From: a bacterium
GTDB taxonomy: Bacteria > Joyebacterota > Joyebacteria > Joyebacterales > Joyebacteraceae
Direction: 5' to 3'
DNA length: 64,000 nucleotides
NCBI GenBank assembly: GCA_029990205.1
Contig: JAPEKQ010000005.1
Location: forward strand, 72,583-136,582
Position numbers and translations under genes: made by a program. Positions 25,042 through 34,436 of this stretch are shown here, piece after piece. Position 1 is the stretch's first letter. Every line of letters starts with the position of its first letter. The notes under the pieces are model-generated. The model was not told the origin of the DNA, did no database searches, and worked only from the letters and a program-made list of their open reading frames with translations.

Positions 25042-26409
25042 TCAGGCGACAGCTCGAAGATGGATCGATAGGAGTCGCTCGCTCTCGAAGAGAGCGCGCT
25101 CGGCCTGCTTCTGTTCCGTCACGTCGCGGATGATCCCATGGTACCCGACGATGGAGCCGTCCGCGGCGCGACGCACGCTCGTTGTCAGAAGACAGGACAT
25201 CGCATCGCCGGAGCGCTTCGTGAGTTCAAGCTCGTAGTCCACGACGGTTCCGCTGCGCTCGATAGCGCGCTGGAACTCGGTGCGGTCGTCGGGGTTCGCA
25301 TAGAACGAGTGAGCATCGACCCCTATCATCTCTTCGCGCGTCAGCCCGAAGAGCTCAAGCATCGCGGGGTTCGCCTCAAGAACACGTCCGTCCAGCGACG
25401 TCACATAGACGGCGTCGTGCGAGTCCTCGAAGAGCATGTGGTACCGGCTCTCGCTCTCAAGAAGGGCAAGCTCCGCCTCGCGCTTTCTGGAGGCCATCTC
25501 CATGTTATGGAGCGCATACGCGATGTCACCCGCAACATCTTCCAGCAGCGAGGTCTCGTCGCGGTTGGCCAGGAAGTACTGCGCGATCGACACGTTGAGA
25601 AACCCGTAGGTCACACCGCCGTACCCGAGCCGCACACTCATCGCTCCGCTCGCACCGTGCTGACCCACGATCGGGCACCCACGGCAGAACTCGCTCGGGT
25701 CCTCGATGGCAATGGCGCACGAGGACGACGTCGCCTCCGCCCAGCACTCGGGCGGCATCCCCTGTTCTATCCTTGACCTGAGAGCATCGAAGTCCTCGGT
25801 CACTCCGGCATGCGCGATGTTCCGCAACTCCCCCATCCCGCTGACGAGAGCGACCCACGCGTTGTCGTAACTTCTCGTCCGGACGAGTTCGTCGCAGACA
25901 CCCTGGATCAACCGCTGTGGACTGGTGGTCCTGAGAACGAGTTTGCCGATGCTCCTGTGGGCATCCAGCACGGCGCGAAGATGATCGAGATGAACCGCCG
26001 ATGTCTTCCGGGCGGAGATGTCGCGGAGGAATCCTGTGATCCCGACGGCACGACCGTTCTCGCGGATCACGATCCCGCAATCCTCGAACCAGTGGACGCG
26101 CCCGTCGGGGGCGACCAGCGGAACCTCGCTCGGGAACTCATCACCCATCATGATCGAACGGGCGAACTCGCTGGCGACGCGCTCGCGATGCTCGGGGACG
26201 ACGATCGAAACGAGTTCGGTCCCGATGATCGCATTCGTGTCGAAGCCAAAGCGCTCGGCGGCGGACGAGACGAACGTGATCTTCCCGGTGACGTCCGCCT
26301 CATAGAAGATGTCGCGCGCCATCAGGGCGTGCGTTCTCTGGAGCATACGACCGTCGCGCGACTGCGCTTCCTCGGACCGTTCCTCCGGATTGTTCCCGCT
26401 CGAACTCAT
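25042..26409 (-). CDS. PAS-GAF-PAS sensor module, 5' portion of the frameshifted GGDEF gene
   Basis: The fragment encodes a PAS domain (about 30-145, ending GITGFLRDISARK), a GAF-like domain containing a Cys cluster (CRGCPIVGQHG), and a second PAS (SESRYHMLFEDSHDAVYV to GIIRDVTEQKQAERAL). It ends abruptly with FESERLLSIHLRAVA, where in the +1 frame the text continues as the next PAS of the GGDEF fragment. The ATG at 26409 follows GAGGTGTC; an extension to 26616 has a Pro/Arg/His-rich, unlikely N-terminus. It has no membrane segments. Together with 23697-25034 it forms a roughly 900-residue PAS-GAF-PAS-PAS-GAF-GGDEF protein. Confidence 0.85.
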   Translation of the reverse strand: MSSSGNNPEERSEEAQSRDGRMLQRTHALMARDIFYEADVTGKITFVSSAAERFGFDTNAIIGTELVSIVVPEHRERVASEFARSIMMGDEFPSEVPLVAPDGRVHWFEDCGIVIRENGRAVGITGFLRDISARKTSAVHLDHLRAVLDAHRSIGKLVLRTTSPQRLIQGVCDELVRTRSYDNAWVALVSGMGELRNIAHAGVTEDFDALRSRIEQGMPPECWAEATSSSCAIAIEDPSEFCRGCPIVGQHGASGAMSVRLGYGGVTYGFLNVSIAQYFLANRDETSLLEDVAGDIAYALHNMEMASRKREAELALLESESRYHMLFEDSHDAVYVTSLDGRVLEANPAMLELFGLTREEMIGVDAHSFYANPDDRTEFQRAIERSGTVVDYELELTKRSGDAMSCLLTTSVRRAADGSIVGYHGIIRDVTEQKQAERALFESERLLSIHLRAVA

Positions 26410-26597
26410 GACACCTCGGCCGATTGCACTCGCTGCGTGGTGATGGTCCCCTGCGCCATGCCGGCCGCCCGGGCCCGTATGCTCTGCATGTTGCACCTTC
26501 TGTGCCTGAATCACCGAAACCGACGCCAGTTGTGCGTAGTTCCTGAATGCGCTCACAGCATTTCGGATGCGCCGTTTGAGCCCACGGCAAGGGGCCT

Positions 26598-26626
26598 TTG
26601 ACTCGCGCGGGGGCATACGCTAAAGT
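26598..26626 (+). promoter_or_regulatory. Sigma-70-type promoter for the molybdenum hydroxylase operon
   Basis: TTGACT (26598-26603) is followed after exactly 17 nt by TAAAGT (26621-26626), placing transcription start near 26633, about 70 nt before the ATG. The 292-nt gap to the divergent GGDEF gene shows nothing else clear. Confidence 0.55.
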
Positions 26627-26701
26627 CGGACGGCGTCACCTTCTCGCATCATCTACGGAGCCCGGCCGGAAGTCGCGGCGGGCGCCGCGAAAGGAGTCTC
26701 C

Positions 26702-29038
26702 ATGGGGCAGAATGCTCTCCACCCCTCGGGAGCGGTCGGCGCCCCCGTCCGCCGTGTTGACGCGGACGACAAGGTCACCGGGCGCGCCCGCTACCTCGAC
26801 GACATCGTCCTGCCGGGCATGGCGCACGCGGCGCTCGTGTTCCCCGGAGTGCCCCACGCCAACGTCCGCGGCGTCGATGACACACGAGCCCGATCGGTCG
26901 AGGGGTTCGTGGCCACGGTCACAGCGGCCGACATCCCCGGCGAGAACCAGGTCGGCTGTGTCGACCGCGACCAGCCGCTCCTCGCCGGCGAGCGTGTCCG
27001 ATACTCGGGTGACGCTGTCGCGATCACGGTCGCCGAGTCACCGACGGCCGCGCGGGAGGCAGCACGGGCGGTCGCTCTCGATCTCGAGGAACTCGAGGGT
27101 GTGTTCGACGCGGAGAAGGCTCTGATGCCGGATGCTCCACGCGTCCACGAGGGCGACAACGCGTACCTCCAGTACCGTGTCCATCGAGGCGATGTCGACC
27201 GCGGGTTCGACGAGGCCGACGTCATCGTCGAACGGACCTTTCGCACAAACTATCAGGAGCACTCCTACCTCGAGCCGCTCGGCGCGCTCGCGGTCCCCGA
27301 GGATGGCGGCACGATAACCGTCTACGGCACGATGCAGTGCCCGTACTACGTTCAGAAAGCGGTGGCCGGGGTGCTCGGCATCCCGCTCGCGCGTGTGCGC
27401 ATCGTCCAGACCGTCACGGGCGGAGGGTTCGGCGGCAAAGAGGACGTGCCGAACGAGATCTGCGCGTGCGCGGCGGTCGCCGCCTGGCGCACGGGACGGC
27501 CGGTCAAGCTCGTTCACACTCGCGAGGAGGACTTCTACAGGTCGAGCAAACGCCACCCGATGGTCGTCAGGTACAAGCTCGGCGCGACAAGAGACGGCCG
27601 GTTCACGGCGGCCGACATTACCATCATCGCGGACGCCGGCGCGTACTCGACGCTCACACCCGTGGTCCTCTTCCGCTCGGTCGCGCATGCGACCGGTCCG
27701 TACGAGATTCCCAACGTTCGGACGGACGGGTACGGCGTCTATACGAACCGGCAGACGACTGGCGCCTTCCGGGGATTCGGGCAGCCGCAGACCATCTTCG
27801 CAGACGAATCGGTGATCGATGAGATCGCCGATACCCTCGGCATCGACCCCATCGAGATCCGCCTCGCCAACTGCCTCGCGGTCGGCAAGCGAACGGCGAC
27901 CGGGCAGCTGCTCGAGGAGAGCGTCGGTCTCCCGGAGACCCTCGAGGTCGCGCGCGATGAATCCGGATGGCTTGCGAAGAGAGCCGGTGAATCAGCGCGC
28001 GCCGGTTCGGACGGTCGAGCCGAGCCCGGCGGCGCGTCCCGCCCGAGGGAGCGCTTCCTCCGCGGCATCGGCGTCGGCGCGATCTACTATGGAGTGAGTC
28101 TCGGCGCGAAGGGACTCGCCCTCGACGCCTCGGGCGCGCATCTCAACCTGTATCGGGACGGGTCGCTCCGGATCGCCGTAGGCGGCACTGAGATGGGACA
28201 GGGTCTTCTCACGGTCCTGTCGCAGATGGCGTCCGACGTCCTCGGCATCCCGGTCGCGTCGGTCCACGTCGATCACGTCGATACGAGCGTCGTCCCCGAC
28301 AGCGGACCCAGCGTCGCGTCGAGAACGACGCTCATGACCGGCAACGCCGTCATCGGCGCGGCAACGAAGATCCGGCGGACGCTCGCCGGTGTCGCGTCCG
28401 GAGAGCTCGGAGGCGCACCGGACGAAGTCCGATTCGAGAAGGGACGCGCCCTCTCGAACGGGAAGAGCATCGGGATCGAGGAGCTCGCCGAGCTGTGCTG
28501 GGTGAGGAACATCAACACCGCCGAGGAGGGATGGTACGCCGCGCCCGAATCCACGTTCGATGACAACGGACAGGGTGACGCGTACGCGGTCTACTCCTTC
28601 GCGACCCAGATCGCGGAGGTCGAGGTCGACTCGCGGACTGGCGAGGTTCACGTTCTCCGGATGACGGCGGCGCACGACGTCGGACGCGTGCTCAATCCCG
28701 TCACACTCGAGGGGCAGCTCCAGGGCGGAGTGCTCCAGGGTGTGGGGATGGCGCTCTACGAGTCGATGAAGACCGACGGCGGAGTGATCCTCACGCCGGA
28801 CTTCTCCACGTACATCCTGCCGACGTCTCTCGACACGCCCGAGATCTCCTGTCACGCCATCGAAGCGCCGTACTCAAAGGGTCCGTTCGGCGCGAAGGGC
28901 ATAGGCGAAACGCCGGCGATGCCCGGCGCCGTAGCCATCGCGAACGCCGTGGCGCACGCGACCGGCATGCGATTCACGGAGCTGCCGATCACGGCCGAGG
29001 CCGTGAGGCTCCGTCTGGCTCAAGAGGAGACTGCATGA
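26702..29038 (+). CDS. Xanthine dehydrogenase-family molybdopterin-binding (large) subunit
   Basis: This 778-residue catalytic subunit of a molybdenum hydroxylase has the fused small and large domains. Moco-binding segments are GGGFGGKED (240-248), AFRGFGQPQ (355-363) and GTEMGQGLLTVLSQ, and the catalytic Glu is Glu736 in GPFGAKGIGETPAMPG. There is no Arg/Ser signature of CO dehydrogenase (no AYRCSFR loop), so xanthine, nicotinate, aldehyde or another heterocycle is more likely than CO. No 2Fe-2S or FAD subunit gene is adjacent and no signal peptide is present. The stop overlaps the next gene start (ATGA). Substrate and redox partners are unknown. Confidence 0.93.
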   Translation: MGQNALHPSGAVGAPVRRVDADDKVTGRARYLDDIVLPGMAHAALVFPGVPHANVRGVDDTRARSVEGFVATVTAADIPGENQVGCVDRDQPLLAGERVRYSGDAVAITVAESPTAAREAARAVALDLEELEGVFDAEKALMPDAPRVHEGDNAYLQYRVHRGDVDRGFDEADVIVERTFRTNYQEHSYLEPLGALAVPEDGGTITVYGTMQCPYYVQKAVAGVLGIPLARVRIVQTVTGGGFGGKEDVPNEICACAAVAAWRTGRPVKLVHTREEDFYRSSKRHPMVVRYKLGATRDGRFTAADITIIADAGAYSTLTPVVLFRSVAHATGPYEIPNVRTDGYGVYTNRQTTGAFRGFGQPQTIFADESVIDEIADTLGIDPIEIRLANCLAVGKRTATGQLLEESVGLPETLEVARDESGWLAKRAGESARAGSDGRAEPGGASRPRERFLRGIGVGAIYYGVSLGAKGLALDASGAHLNLYRDGSLRIAVGGTEMGQGLLTVLSQMASDVLGIPVASVHVDHVDTSVVPDSGPSVASRTTLMTGNAVIGAATKIRRTLAGVASGELGGAPDEVRFEKGRALSNGKSIGIEELAELCWVRNINTAEEGWYAAPESTFDDNGQGDAYAVYSFATQIAEVEVDSRTGEVHVLRMTAAHDVGRVLNPVTLEGQLQGGVLQGVGMALYESMKTDGGVILTPDFSTYILPTSLDTPEISCHAIEAPYSKGPFGAKGIGETPAMPGAVAIANAVAHATGMRFTELPITAEAVRLRLAQEETA

Positions 29039-31029
29039 GAACGCTTACACGAGGACGCGGAGACGAACGCATGAGAGGGAGCGCGCTGGCCGCGGCGATT
29101 GCGATCGTGCTGGCAGTGGTCGCCGCGCCTTCCATCGCGCCCGCCGCCGACACGGTCGCGGAAGCGCTTGACGACGCGCTCACCGCCATCGCACTGACGC
29201 GCGACGATCTGCACTTCCGAACGGACTACGCGGACATGCCGGACTCATTCCGGCTGACCGTGGCCGACAGCCTGCTCGCCCGCCCGCTCGACACCGAGCA
29301 GTACGTGCGTGGGTTCGCGGATGATGTCGCATCTCCTCTCGGCATCACCGAACTCGTTGTCGCGGCGGCGAAGGAGCTCGATCTCATCGCCTGGCCTGAG
29401 GAGTGTCCGGGGGTCGGACCCGAGGGAGCGGACGCGCTCGGCGTGCTCCTCCCCGCGTTCGCAAGAGCGCGCGAGGAGATGTCCCACGCGTTCGCCGGAC
29501 TCACGGCCGAGGAGCGAGCGTTCCTCGTCGAGCACGCGCCGGTCCTTCTCGAGGAAGAGGAGTTCGACCCGGAGAAGCCGATCGACATCCGTGAACAGGA
29601 AGCGGACGAGGCGGAGGAACTGGGCGACCGGTTGCTCGTCATCGCCGGGGGCATCGACTACGAGCGGATCGCATCCGCCGGCGCCATCGTGGCGGAGGCC
29701 GTCGATGCATCGCTCGCCGTTGCGTCGGACCTTCGCGAGCAGCACGGTCCGGCCACCGGCGGCGACCGCTACTCCGAGCGTCTCGGTCCGGAGTCGATCG
29801 CCTGGGGCGATGTCATCGAGGTGCGCAGGACCGACCAGGGAACCGTCGTCATCGGCGGCACGGGAACGACCTACTACGGCCGGGGCGCGGCGCTCATCAT
29901 CGATCTCGGCGGAAACGACGTCTACGACTGCCGCGAGAACGCCGATGAGCCGATGGACGGGGATGACGGCATGCACCCCGTCGGAGGTGCGCTTCACTCC
30001 GACCCCGTCGCTGTCGTCATCGACCTCGAAGGCGACGACGTCTACCTCGGCGGTCACCACTCCTTCGGCGCCGGGTTCATGGGCGTCGGCATTCTTGTCG
30101 ACCTCGCCGGTGACGATCGCTACGTCGCGGGAAGCTTCTCGCTCGGATCCGGCCTGTTCGGTGTCGGCGTCCTCCGCGACGCCGGCGGGCACGACACGTA
30201 CGAGGGCGACACCTGCGTTCAGGGCGCCGGGGCCTTCGGCATCGGCGTACTCCTCGACGAGGAGGGAAACGACTCGTACCGGGCCGCCGTCTTCTCCCAG
30301 GCTTTCGGGTTCGTGATGGGCTTCGGACTGCTCGACGACCTGTCCGGAAACGACTCGTACTACGCCGGCGGGAAGTACACCGATGAGATACGCTACTTCG
30401 ATCACTACATCAGCCTCTCGCAGGGATTCGGATTCGGCTGGAGACCGGACGCGTCGGGCGGTGTCGGGATGCTCGTCGATGGAGCCGGGAACGACGTCTA
30501 CGTGTCGGACATCTTCGGCCAGGGTTCGAGCTACTGGTTCGCGGTGGGCGGCCTCGTGGACTTCGCCGGCAACGACCAGTACATCTCGTACCAGTATGCA
30601 CAGGGTGCCGGGACCCACATCACGGTCGCCGCGCTCGTCGACTACGAGGGGGACGACAACTACGTCGCAAAGGGTGTCTCGCAGGGATGCGGACACGACC
30701 TCGCGATCGGCATCCTTCACGATCTGTCGGGAGACGACAACTACACGTGCCACGATCTCTCGCAGGCCGCCGGCAACGCCAACGGCATAGGCCTGTTCAT
30801 CGATGACGCGGGCGATGACGCCTACGGCCTCCGGAACCCGAACAACACACACGGGTACGGGAATCTCCGGCGGGACTACGGCAGCGTCGGCGTCTTCCTC
30901 GACTGCGGCGGCGTCGATTCGTACACCGGTCGCGGTGAGGACAACATGTGGTGGAGCTACAGCGACCACGGAGTCGGTGTCGACATGGAACTTCAACCGG
31001 TCGAGACGGAAGGAGGTGCCGCGGAATGA
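29035..31029 (+). CDS. Secreted protein with twelve 26-27-residue GNDxY repeats
   Basis: I do not recognise a named family. A signal peptide (MRGSALAAAIAIVLAVVAAP..APA) is followed by a helical region (about 40-285). Twelve copies of a repeat with core G-[ND]-D-x-Y follow, at residues 293, 333, 359, 385, 411, 438, 485, 512, 539, 566, 593 and 626. A typical unit runs GNDxY, about eight residues, QGxGxxxGxGxLxD. The period of 26-27 residues, with Asp/Asn-rich turns, suggests a beta-solenoid or calcium-dependent coil, but it differs from RTX nonapeptides. It overlaps the Mo-hydroxylase gene by ATGA and the HEAT-repeat gene by ATGA, so all three are translationally coupled. Confidence 0.85.
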   Translation: MRTLTRGRGDERMRGSALAAAIAIVLAVVAAPSIAPAADTVAEALDDALTAIALTRDDLHFRTDYADMPDSFRLTVADSLLARPLDTEQYVRGFADDVASPLGITELVVAAAKELDLIAWPEECPGVGPEGADALGVLLPAFARAREEMSHAFAGLTAEERAFLVEHAPVLLEEEEFDPEKPIDIREQEADEAEELGDRLLVIAGGIDYERIASAGAIVAEAVDASLAVASDLREQHGPATGGDRYSERLGPESIAWGDVIEVRRTDQGTVVIGGTGTTYYGRGAALIIDLGGNDVYDCRENADEPMDGDDGMHPVGGALHSDPVAVVIDLEGDDVYLGGHHSFGAGFMGVGILVDLAGDDRYVAGSFSLGSGLFGVGVLRDAGGHDTYEGDTCVQGAGAFGIGVLLDEEGNDSYRAAVFSQAFGFVMGFGLLDDLSGNDSYYAGGKYTDEIRYFDHYISLSQGFGFGWRPDASGGVGMLVDGAGNDVYVSDIFGQGSSYWFAVGGLVDFAGNDQYISYQYAQGAGTHITVAALVDYEGDDNYVAKGVSQGCGHDLAIGILHDLSGDDNYTCHDLSQAAGNANGIGLFIDDAGDDAYGLRNPNNTHGYGNLRRDYGSVGVFLDCGGVDSYTGRGEDNMWWSYSDHGVGVDMELQPVETEGGAAE

Positions 31030-32123
31030 CACGGAACACACGCGACAGCCGCCTGACACTCTCCGTTCACCGGCGGCACGCCGTTCTTCTCATCCTCGCG
31101 GCGACACTGCTCTGCGCTCTCGCCCCGATGGCGGTGGCGCAGGACGCCGGGACCGAGGCGGCCGAGGTCGACACCGTGGCGCTCGCCGCGCTGACTCCCG
31201 AGGAGCTCTTCCTCCGCGCGTCATCGGCCGCGCTCCAGTTCGCACCGATGATCCAGCCGTCCCGCAGGATCCTCGTGCGGGACCACGAGCGGTCACTCCC
31301 CTACCTCGTCACACAGCTCGACACCGACGGTCCGCGAGAGCGCCACGCGCTCGAGGCCATTATGGTGGAGATCGGGGAGCCGGCGGTCGAACCGCTCATC
31401 GACGCGCTCGGCCGTGAACTCAAGCGGACCGACACACTTCGCGGCGCCCGGATGGCGGCCGGCATCCTCGGCCGTCTGGGCGACGACCGCGCCACACCGG
31501 CGCTCAACAGGGCCGCATGGCACGAGGACTGGAAGGTGCGATCGTCGGTCGCCAGCGCGATCGGACGCGTCGGGAGCCCGGATGGCCTCCAGGGTCTCCT
31601 CCAGCTGCTGAGTGACGAGAACGAGATCGTCCGCAAGAGCTCGGCGGTGGCCATCCGGAGGATGGCGACCGAACCTGAGCCGACCGAAGGTCCGGAAGAG
31701 CTCGACCAGTATCGACGGGCGCTGGAGGCGCGAGGTGCGACGACGGACGAGGCGGTCGTCCGCGCGCTCATCAGGAGTCTTGGTGATGAGTACTACCACG
31801 TCCGATACAGCGGGGCGGCGGCGCTCACTGAGGTCGGCGCTCCCGCGCTCCCGCTGCTGCTGGAGACCGCGAGAGCAGGGCAGGGACCCGAACGTCTGGT
31901 CGCGCTCTCCGCCATCGGCGGAATCGGTGACAGTTCGGCGCTCGGTCCGCTTACGGAGCTCCTTCTGGACAATGACTGGGCCGTGCGCGGGTTCGCCGCC
32001 GAGGCCATCGGCGGGATCGTTGCCGACCGTCGGGCGCGGAAGTCGCTCTCGGCGCTGCTCGCGACCGAGACACATCCGTTCGTGATCATGCGGGCAGGAG
32101 ACGCGCTGGCGCCGATGCAGTAG
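31026..32123 (+). CDS. Secreted HEAT-repeat protein
   Basis: This 365-residue protein has a signal peptide (hydrophobic VLLILAATLLCALAPMAVA, cleavage after VAQ). Its HEAT/PBS-type repeats each pair two helices, for example VEPLIDALGRELKRTDTLRG, GRLGDDRATPALNRAAW, VRSSVASAIGRVGSPDGLQG, VRYSGAAALTEVGAPALPLL and VRGFAAEAIGGIVADRRARK. Such proteins act as binding scaffolds; no catalytic motif is seen. GGAGGTG lies 8 nt before the ATG, which overlaps the previous stop. The last codons and the stop are part of a 23-bp tandem duplication. Confidence 0.88.
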   Translation: MTRNTRDSRLTLSVHRRHAVLLILAATLLCALAPMAVAQDAGTEAAEVDTVALAALTPEELFLRASSAALQFAPMIQPSRRILVRDHERSLPYLVTQLDTDGPRERHALEAIMVEIGEPAVEPLIDALGRELKRTDTLRGARMAAGILGRLGDDRATPALNRAAWHEDWKVRSSVASAIGRVGSPDGLQGLLQLLSDENEIVRKSSAVAIRRMATEPEPTEGPEELDQYRRALEARGATTDEAVVRALIRSLGDEYYHVRYSGAAALTEVGAPALPLLLETARAGQGPERLVALSAIGGIGDSSALGPLTELLLDNDWAVRGFAAEAIGGIVADRRARKSLSALLATETHPFVIMRAGDALAPMQ

Positions 32124-32144
32124 ACGCACTGGCGCCGATGCAGC
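32099..32144 (+). repeat. Two tandem 23-bp copies spanning the HEAT gene stop codon
   Basis: Units 32099-32121 and 32122-32144 (AGACGCGCTGGCGCCGATGC plus 3 nt) differ at two positions. The TAG stop is created at the unit junction. This looks like a small slippage duplication at the 3' end of the gene. Confidence 0.85.
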
Positions 32145-32217
32145 AGACGGCGGAGCGGGGCGACAGAGCGCCACGATATCGAGCGGAAACTGAGTGGCCG
32201 GATAACAGGGCGGCGCG

Positions 32218-34308
32218 CTACGGCGCGCCGTTCTGCATGAGAGAGCGGATGGTCTGGAGATTCGCCAGGAGATTCCTGTCGCCGGGCGCGAGAGCCAGCG
32301 CGGCCTCGAGCTCCATGATCGCCTCCCGGTACTGACCGGACCGCGCGAGCGCGATGCCGAGACTGTTTCTGGCATTCGCGGAGCGCGGGTCGATGATCAC
32401 GGCCCGCTGGTACGCGCTGATCGCCTCGGACAACCTCCCCGAGTCCTCGAGAAGGACCCCATAATCGTGCCACGCCTCCTGGAACCGCGGACGCGCCCTG
32501 ATGGCCGACTGGTATGCGATCTCGGCCTCGTCGCCGCGGCCGAGCCGCGTGAGCACGGACGCGAGGTTGTACTGCGCCTCCGGCAGCCACGCATCGGCCG
32601 CGACGGCTCTCTCGAACCACGGCAGCGCCGACTCGAGATCACCGCTGCCCCAGAGGAGCGCGCCGATGTTGTTCGGCGCGGTGGCCAGCAACGGGTCGAG
32701 CTCGGCCGCTCTCATGTACGAAGCGAACGCCGCCTCGGGGTCGCCCACGCCCTCGAGTGAGAGCCCCCGGTTGTTCCATGCCTTCGCGTACGCCGGGGCC
32801 AGCTCGATGGCGCGGTCGTACGACGCGACGGCCTGCGCGTACCTGCCGGCCGACGCGTGCGCGAGTCCGATCGTGTTGTGCGTCTGAGGTCGGTCCCCGA
32901 GATGCGTGGAGTAGAAGTCGTAGTTGACGAACGCGGCGACGGCGACGACACACGCGAGTCCGGCGGCCACCCGGAACCAGCGCCGCCCCTTCATCTCGTC
33001 CCACAGCCAGACCAGTCCGGCGGCGGCGAAGACAAGCAGCGCCGGGAGCACGGGCATGCGGAACCGCGCGTTCACGAAGAACATGATGACGGTGGCGGAG
33101 TACGCCGCCACGAAGAACAGCAGAAGTGACGCGTACCGCTTCCGACGCCGGAGCGCCAGAATGCCGATCGCGGCGAACGGGACGACCACGCCGAAGTGGA
33201 GCCAGGAGAGCCCCTTGAAGACGCCGGACATTCTCCCGAAGTAGTAGATATCCTTGTTGTTGGCGAGCTCGTAGCTGTCCCAGAACAGCACGAACTTCCT
33301 CACGTGCAGCCGGACGGCATCTCCCGTTCGGGTCCGCAGGAACTCGCGCCCCTTCCCGTACCAGAAGCCCGAGACCTCGCTGGGCCTGAGCCTTCTCCCC
33401 TCCTCGCGCTCCGCGATCCGCTCGCAGTCGTCGTACTCCCACGCCTCCCCGAGTCCGGGGACGACCGCGGAGACACCGTCCGACTGCGCATTGTTGCCGA
33501 TGAAGTAGTTGATGCCGCCCTGCGAAGCGATGAGGACGAAGTCCTTCTCGAGGGCGAGGTTGCGAAGCGTCACGGGGGCGACCACGAGAACGATCCCGAC
33601 GGCGAGAACTCCGAACCGGTGCGCGGCGGTCAGAAACGGGGTCGATCTGGTAAGCAGCGTGAACCGTCCGGACTTGGGGACGCTTCCGGCTCCGGCCCGC
33701 GCCGAGAGCCACATCCATATGAAGAGCACCGGGGCGAAGACGAGAACGTTCGGTCTCGCGATCGCCGACAATCCCAGCACGACGCCGGCCCCGAGCCACC
33801 GCATCCAGCTCGGATGCTCATCCGCGCGCAGGACGAGCAGAAGGAGGGCCGCGTCCAGCAGAACGATGAGCGACGTAATGAGAAGCTCGTTGTCGAAGTA
33901 GATGAAGAACGGGTAGACGGCCGCGAGCACTCCGGCGACGAGTCCGCACCGGCGTCCGCAGACGCGCCGAGCGAGGAACAGCGTTACGACCGGGACCAGC
34001 GCGCCGTAGCACGCCTGCACGACACGCGCCGCGGTCAGACTCCCGCGGAACACGGAGAGCATCACGCCGAGCAGATACGGATAGAGCGGCGCGCGAAAGA
34101 ACACGCGGCTCCCGAGCCAGTCGCCCGACGCAAGCCGGCGCGCCCACTCCACGTGGTAGAGCTCGTCGAGCATCGGCGTCTGCGCGAGAGGACTTCCCTG
34201 GAGATGACGGACGTAGATGAGACGCAGGATCAGCGCGGCGACGAAGAGCAGCAGCGCCGTGACGCGAACGCGCCTCGCTTCATCTACGCAGTCGTGTTCG
34301 TGTGGCAT
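32218..34308 (-). CDS. PMT/GT39-like membrane glycosyltransferase with C-terminal TPRs
   Basis: The 696-residue protein begins with a transmembrane half of about ten helices. An early acidic loop (ARTPMLDELYHVEWA-like, residues about 42-58) and FRAPLYPYLLGVMLS are typical of the GT-C ArnT/PMT superfamily, which transfers sugars from polyprenyl-phosphate donors. After about residue 455 come six or seven TPRs (for example AYAKAWNNRGLSLEGVGDPE and AWHDYGVLLEDSGRLSEAIS), which would lie outside the cytoplasmic membrane. The acceptor is unknown. It is convergent with the HEAT gene and divergent from the FlgD-domain gene. Confidence 0.85.
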   Translation of the reverse strand: MPHEHDCVDEARRVRVTALLLFVAALILRLIYVRHLQGSPLAQTPMLDELYHVEWARRLASGDWLGSRVFFRAPLYPYLLGVMLSVFRGSLTAARVVQACYGALVPVVTLFLARRVCGRRCGLVAGVLAAVYPFFIYFDNELLITSLIVLLDAALLLLVLRADEHPSWMRWLGAGVVLGLSAIARPNVLVFAPVLFIWMWLSARAGAGSVPKSGRFTLLTRSTPFLTAAHRFGVLAVGIVLVVAPVTLRNLALEKDFVLIASQGGINYFIGNNAQSDGVSAVVPGLGEAWEYDDCERIAEREEGRRLRPSEVSGFWYGKGREFLRTRTGDAVRLHVRKFVLFWDSYELANNKDIYYFGRMSGVFKGLSWLHFGVVVPFAAIGILALRRRKRYASLLLFFVAAYSATVIMFFVNARFRMPVLPALLVFAAAGLVWLWDEMKGRRWFRVAAGLACVVAVAAFVNYDFYSTHLGDRPQTHNTIGLAHASAGRYAQAVASYDRAIELAPAYAKAWNNRGLSLEGVGDPEAAFASYMRAAELDPLLATAPNNIGALLWGSGDLESALPWFERAVAADAWLPEAQYNLASVLTRLGRGDEAEIAYQSAIRARPRFQEAWHDYGVLLEDSGRLSEAISAYQRAVIIDPRSANARNSLGIALARSGQYREAIMELEAALALAPGDRNLLANLQTIRSLMQNGAP

Positions 34309-34436
34309 GAGGTCCTCCGGTCGACCTTCCGACTCCGCGGCTCGATGCCGGACCCGGGCCGCGTGGCTGTCCGAGCATTCTAGGCGACGAGGGCGCTCGA
34401 GTCCATCACGGGCTGAGGAGCCGCAGAAAACGAGCC

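Noticed and set aside
26702-29038. Aerobic CO dehydrogenase large subunit (CoxL)
   Set aside because: The AYRCSFR active-site loop of form I CoxL is absent and coxM/coxS are not adjacent.
29900-30930. RTX calcium-binding repeats and type I secretion substrate
   Set aside because: The period is 26-27 residues instead of 9, the GGxGxDxUx core is absent, and an N-terminal Sec signal is present.
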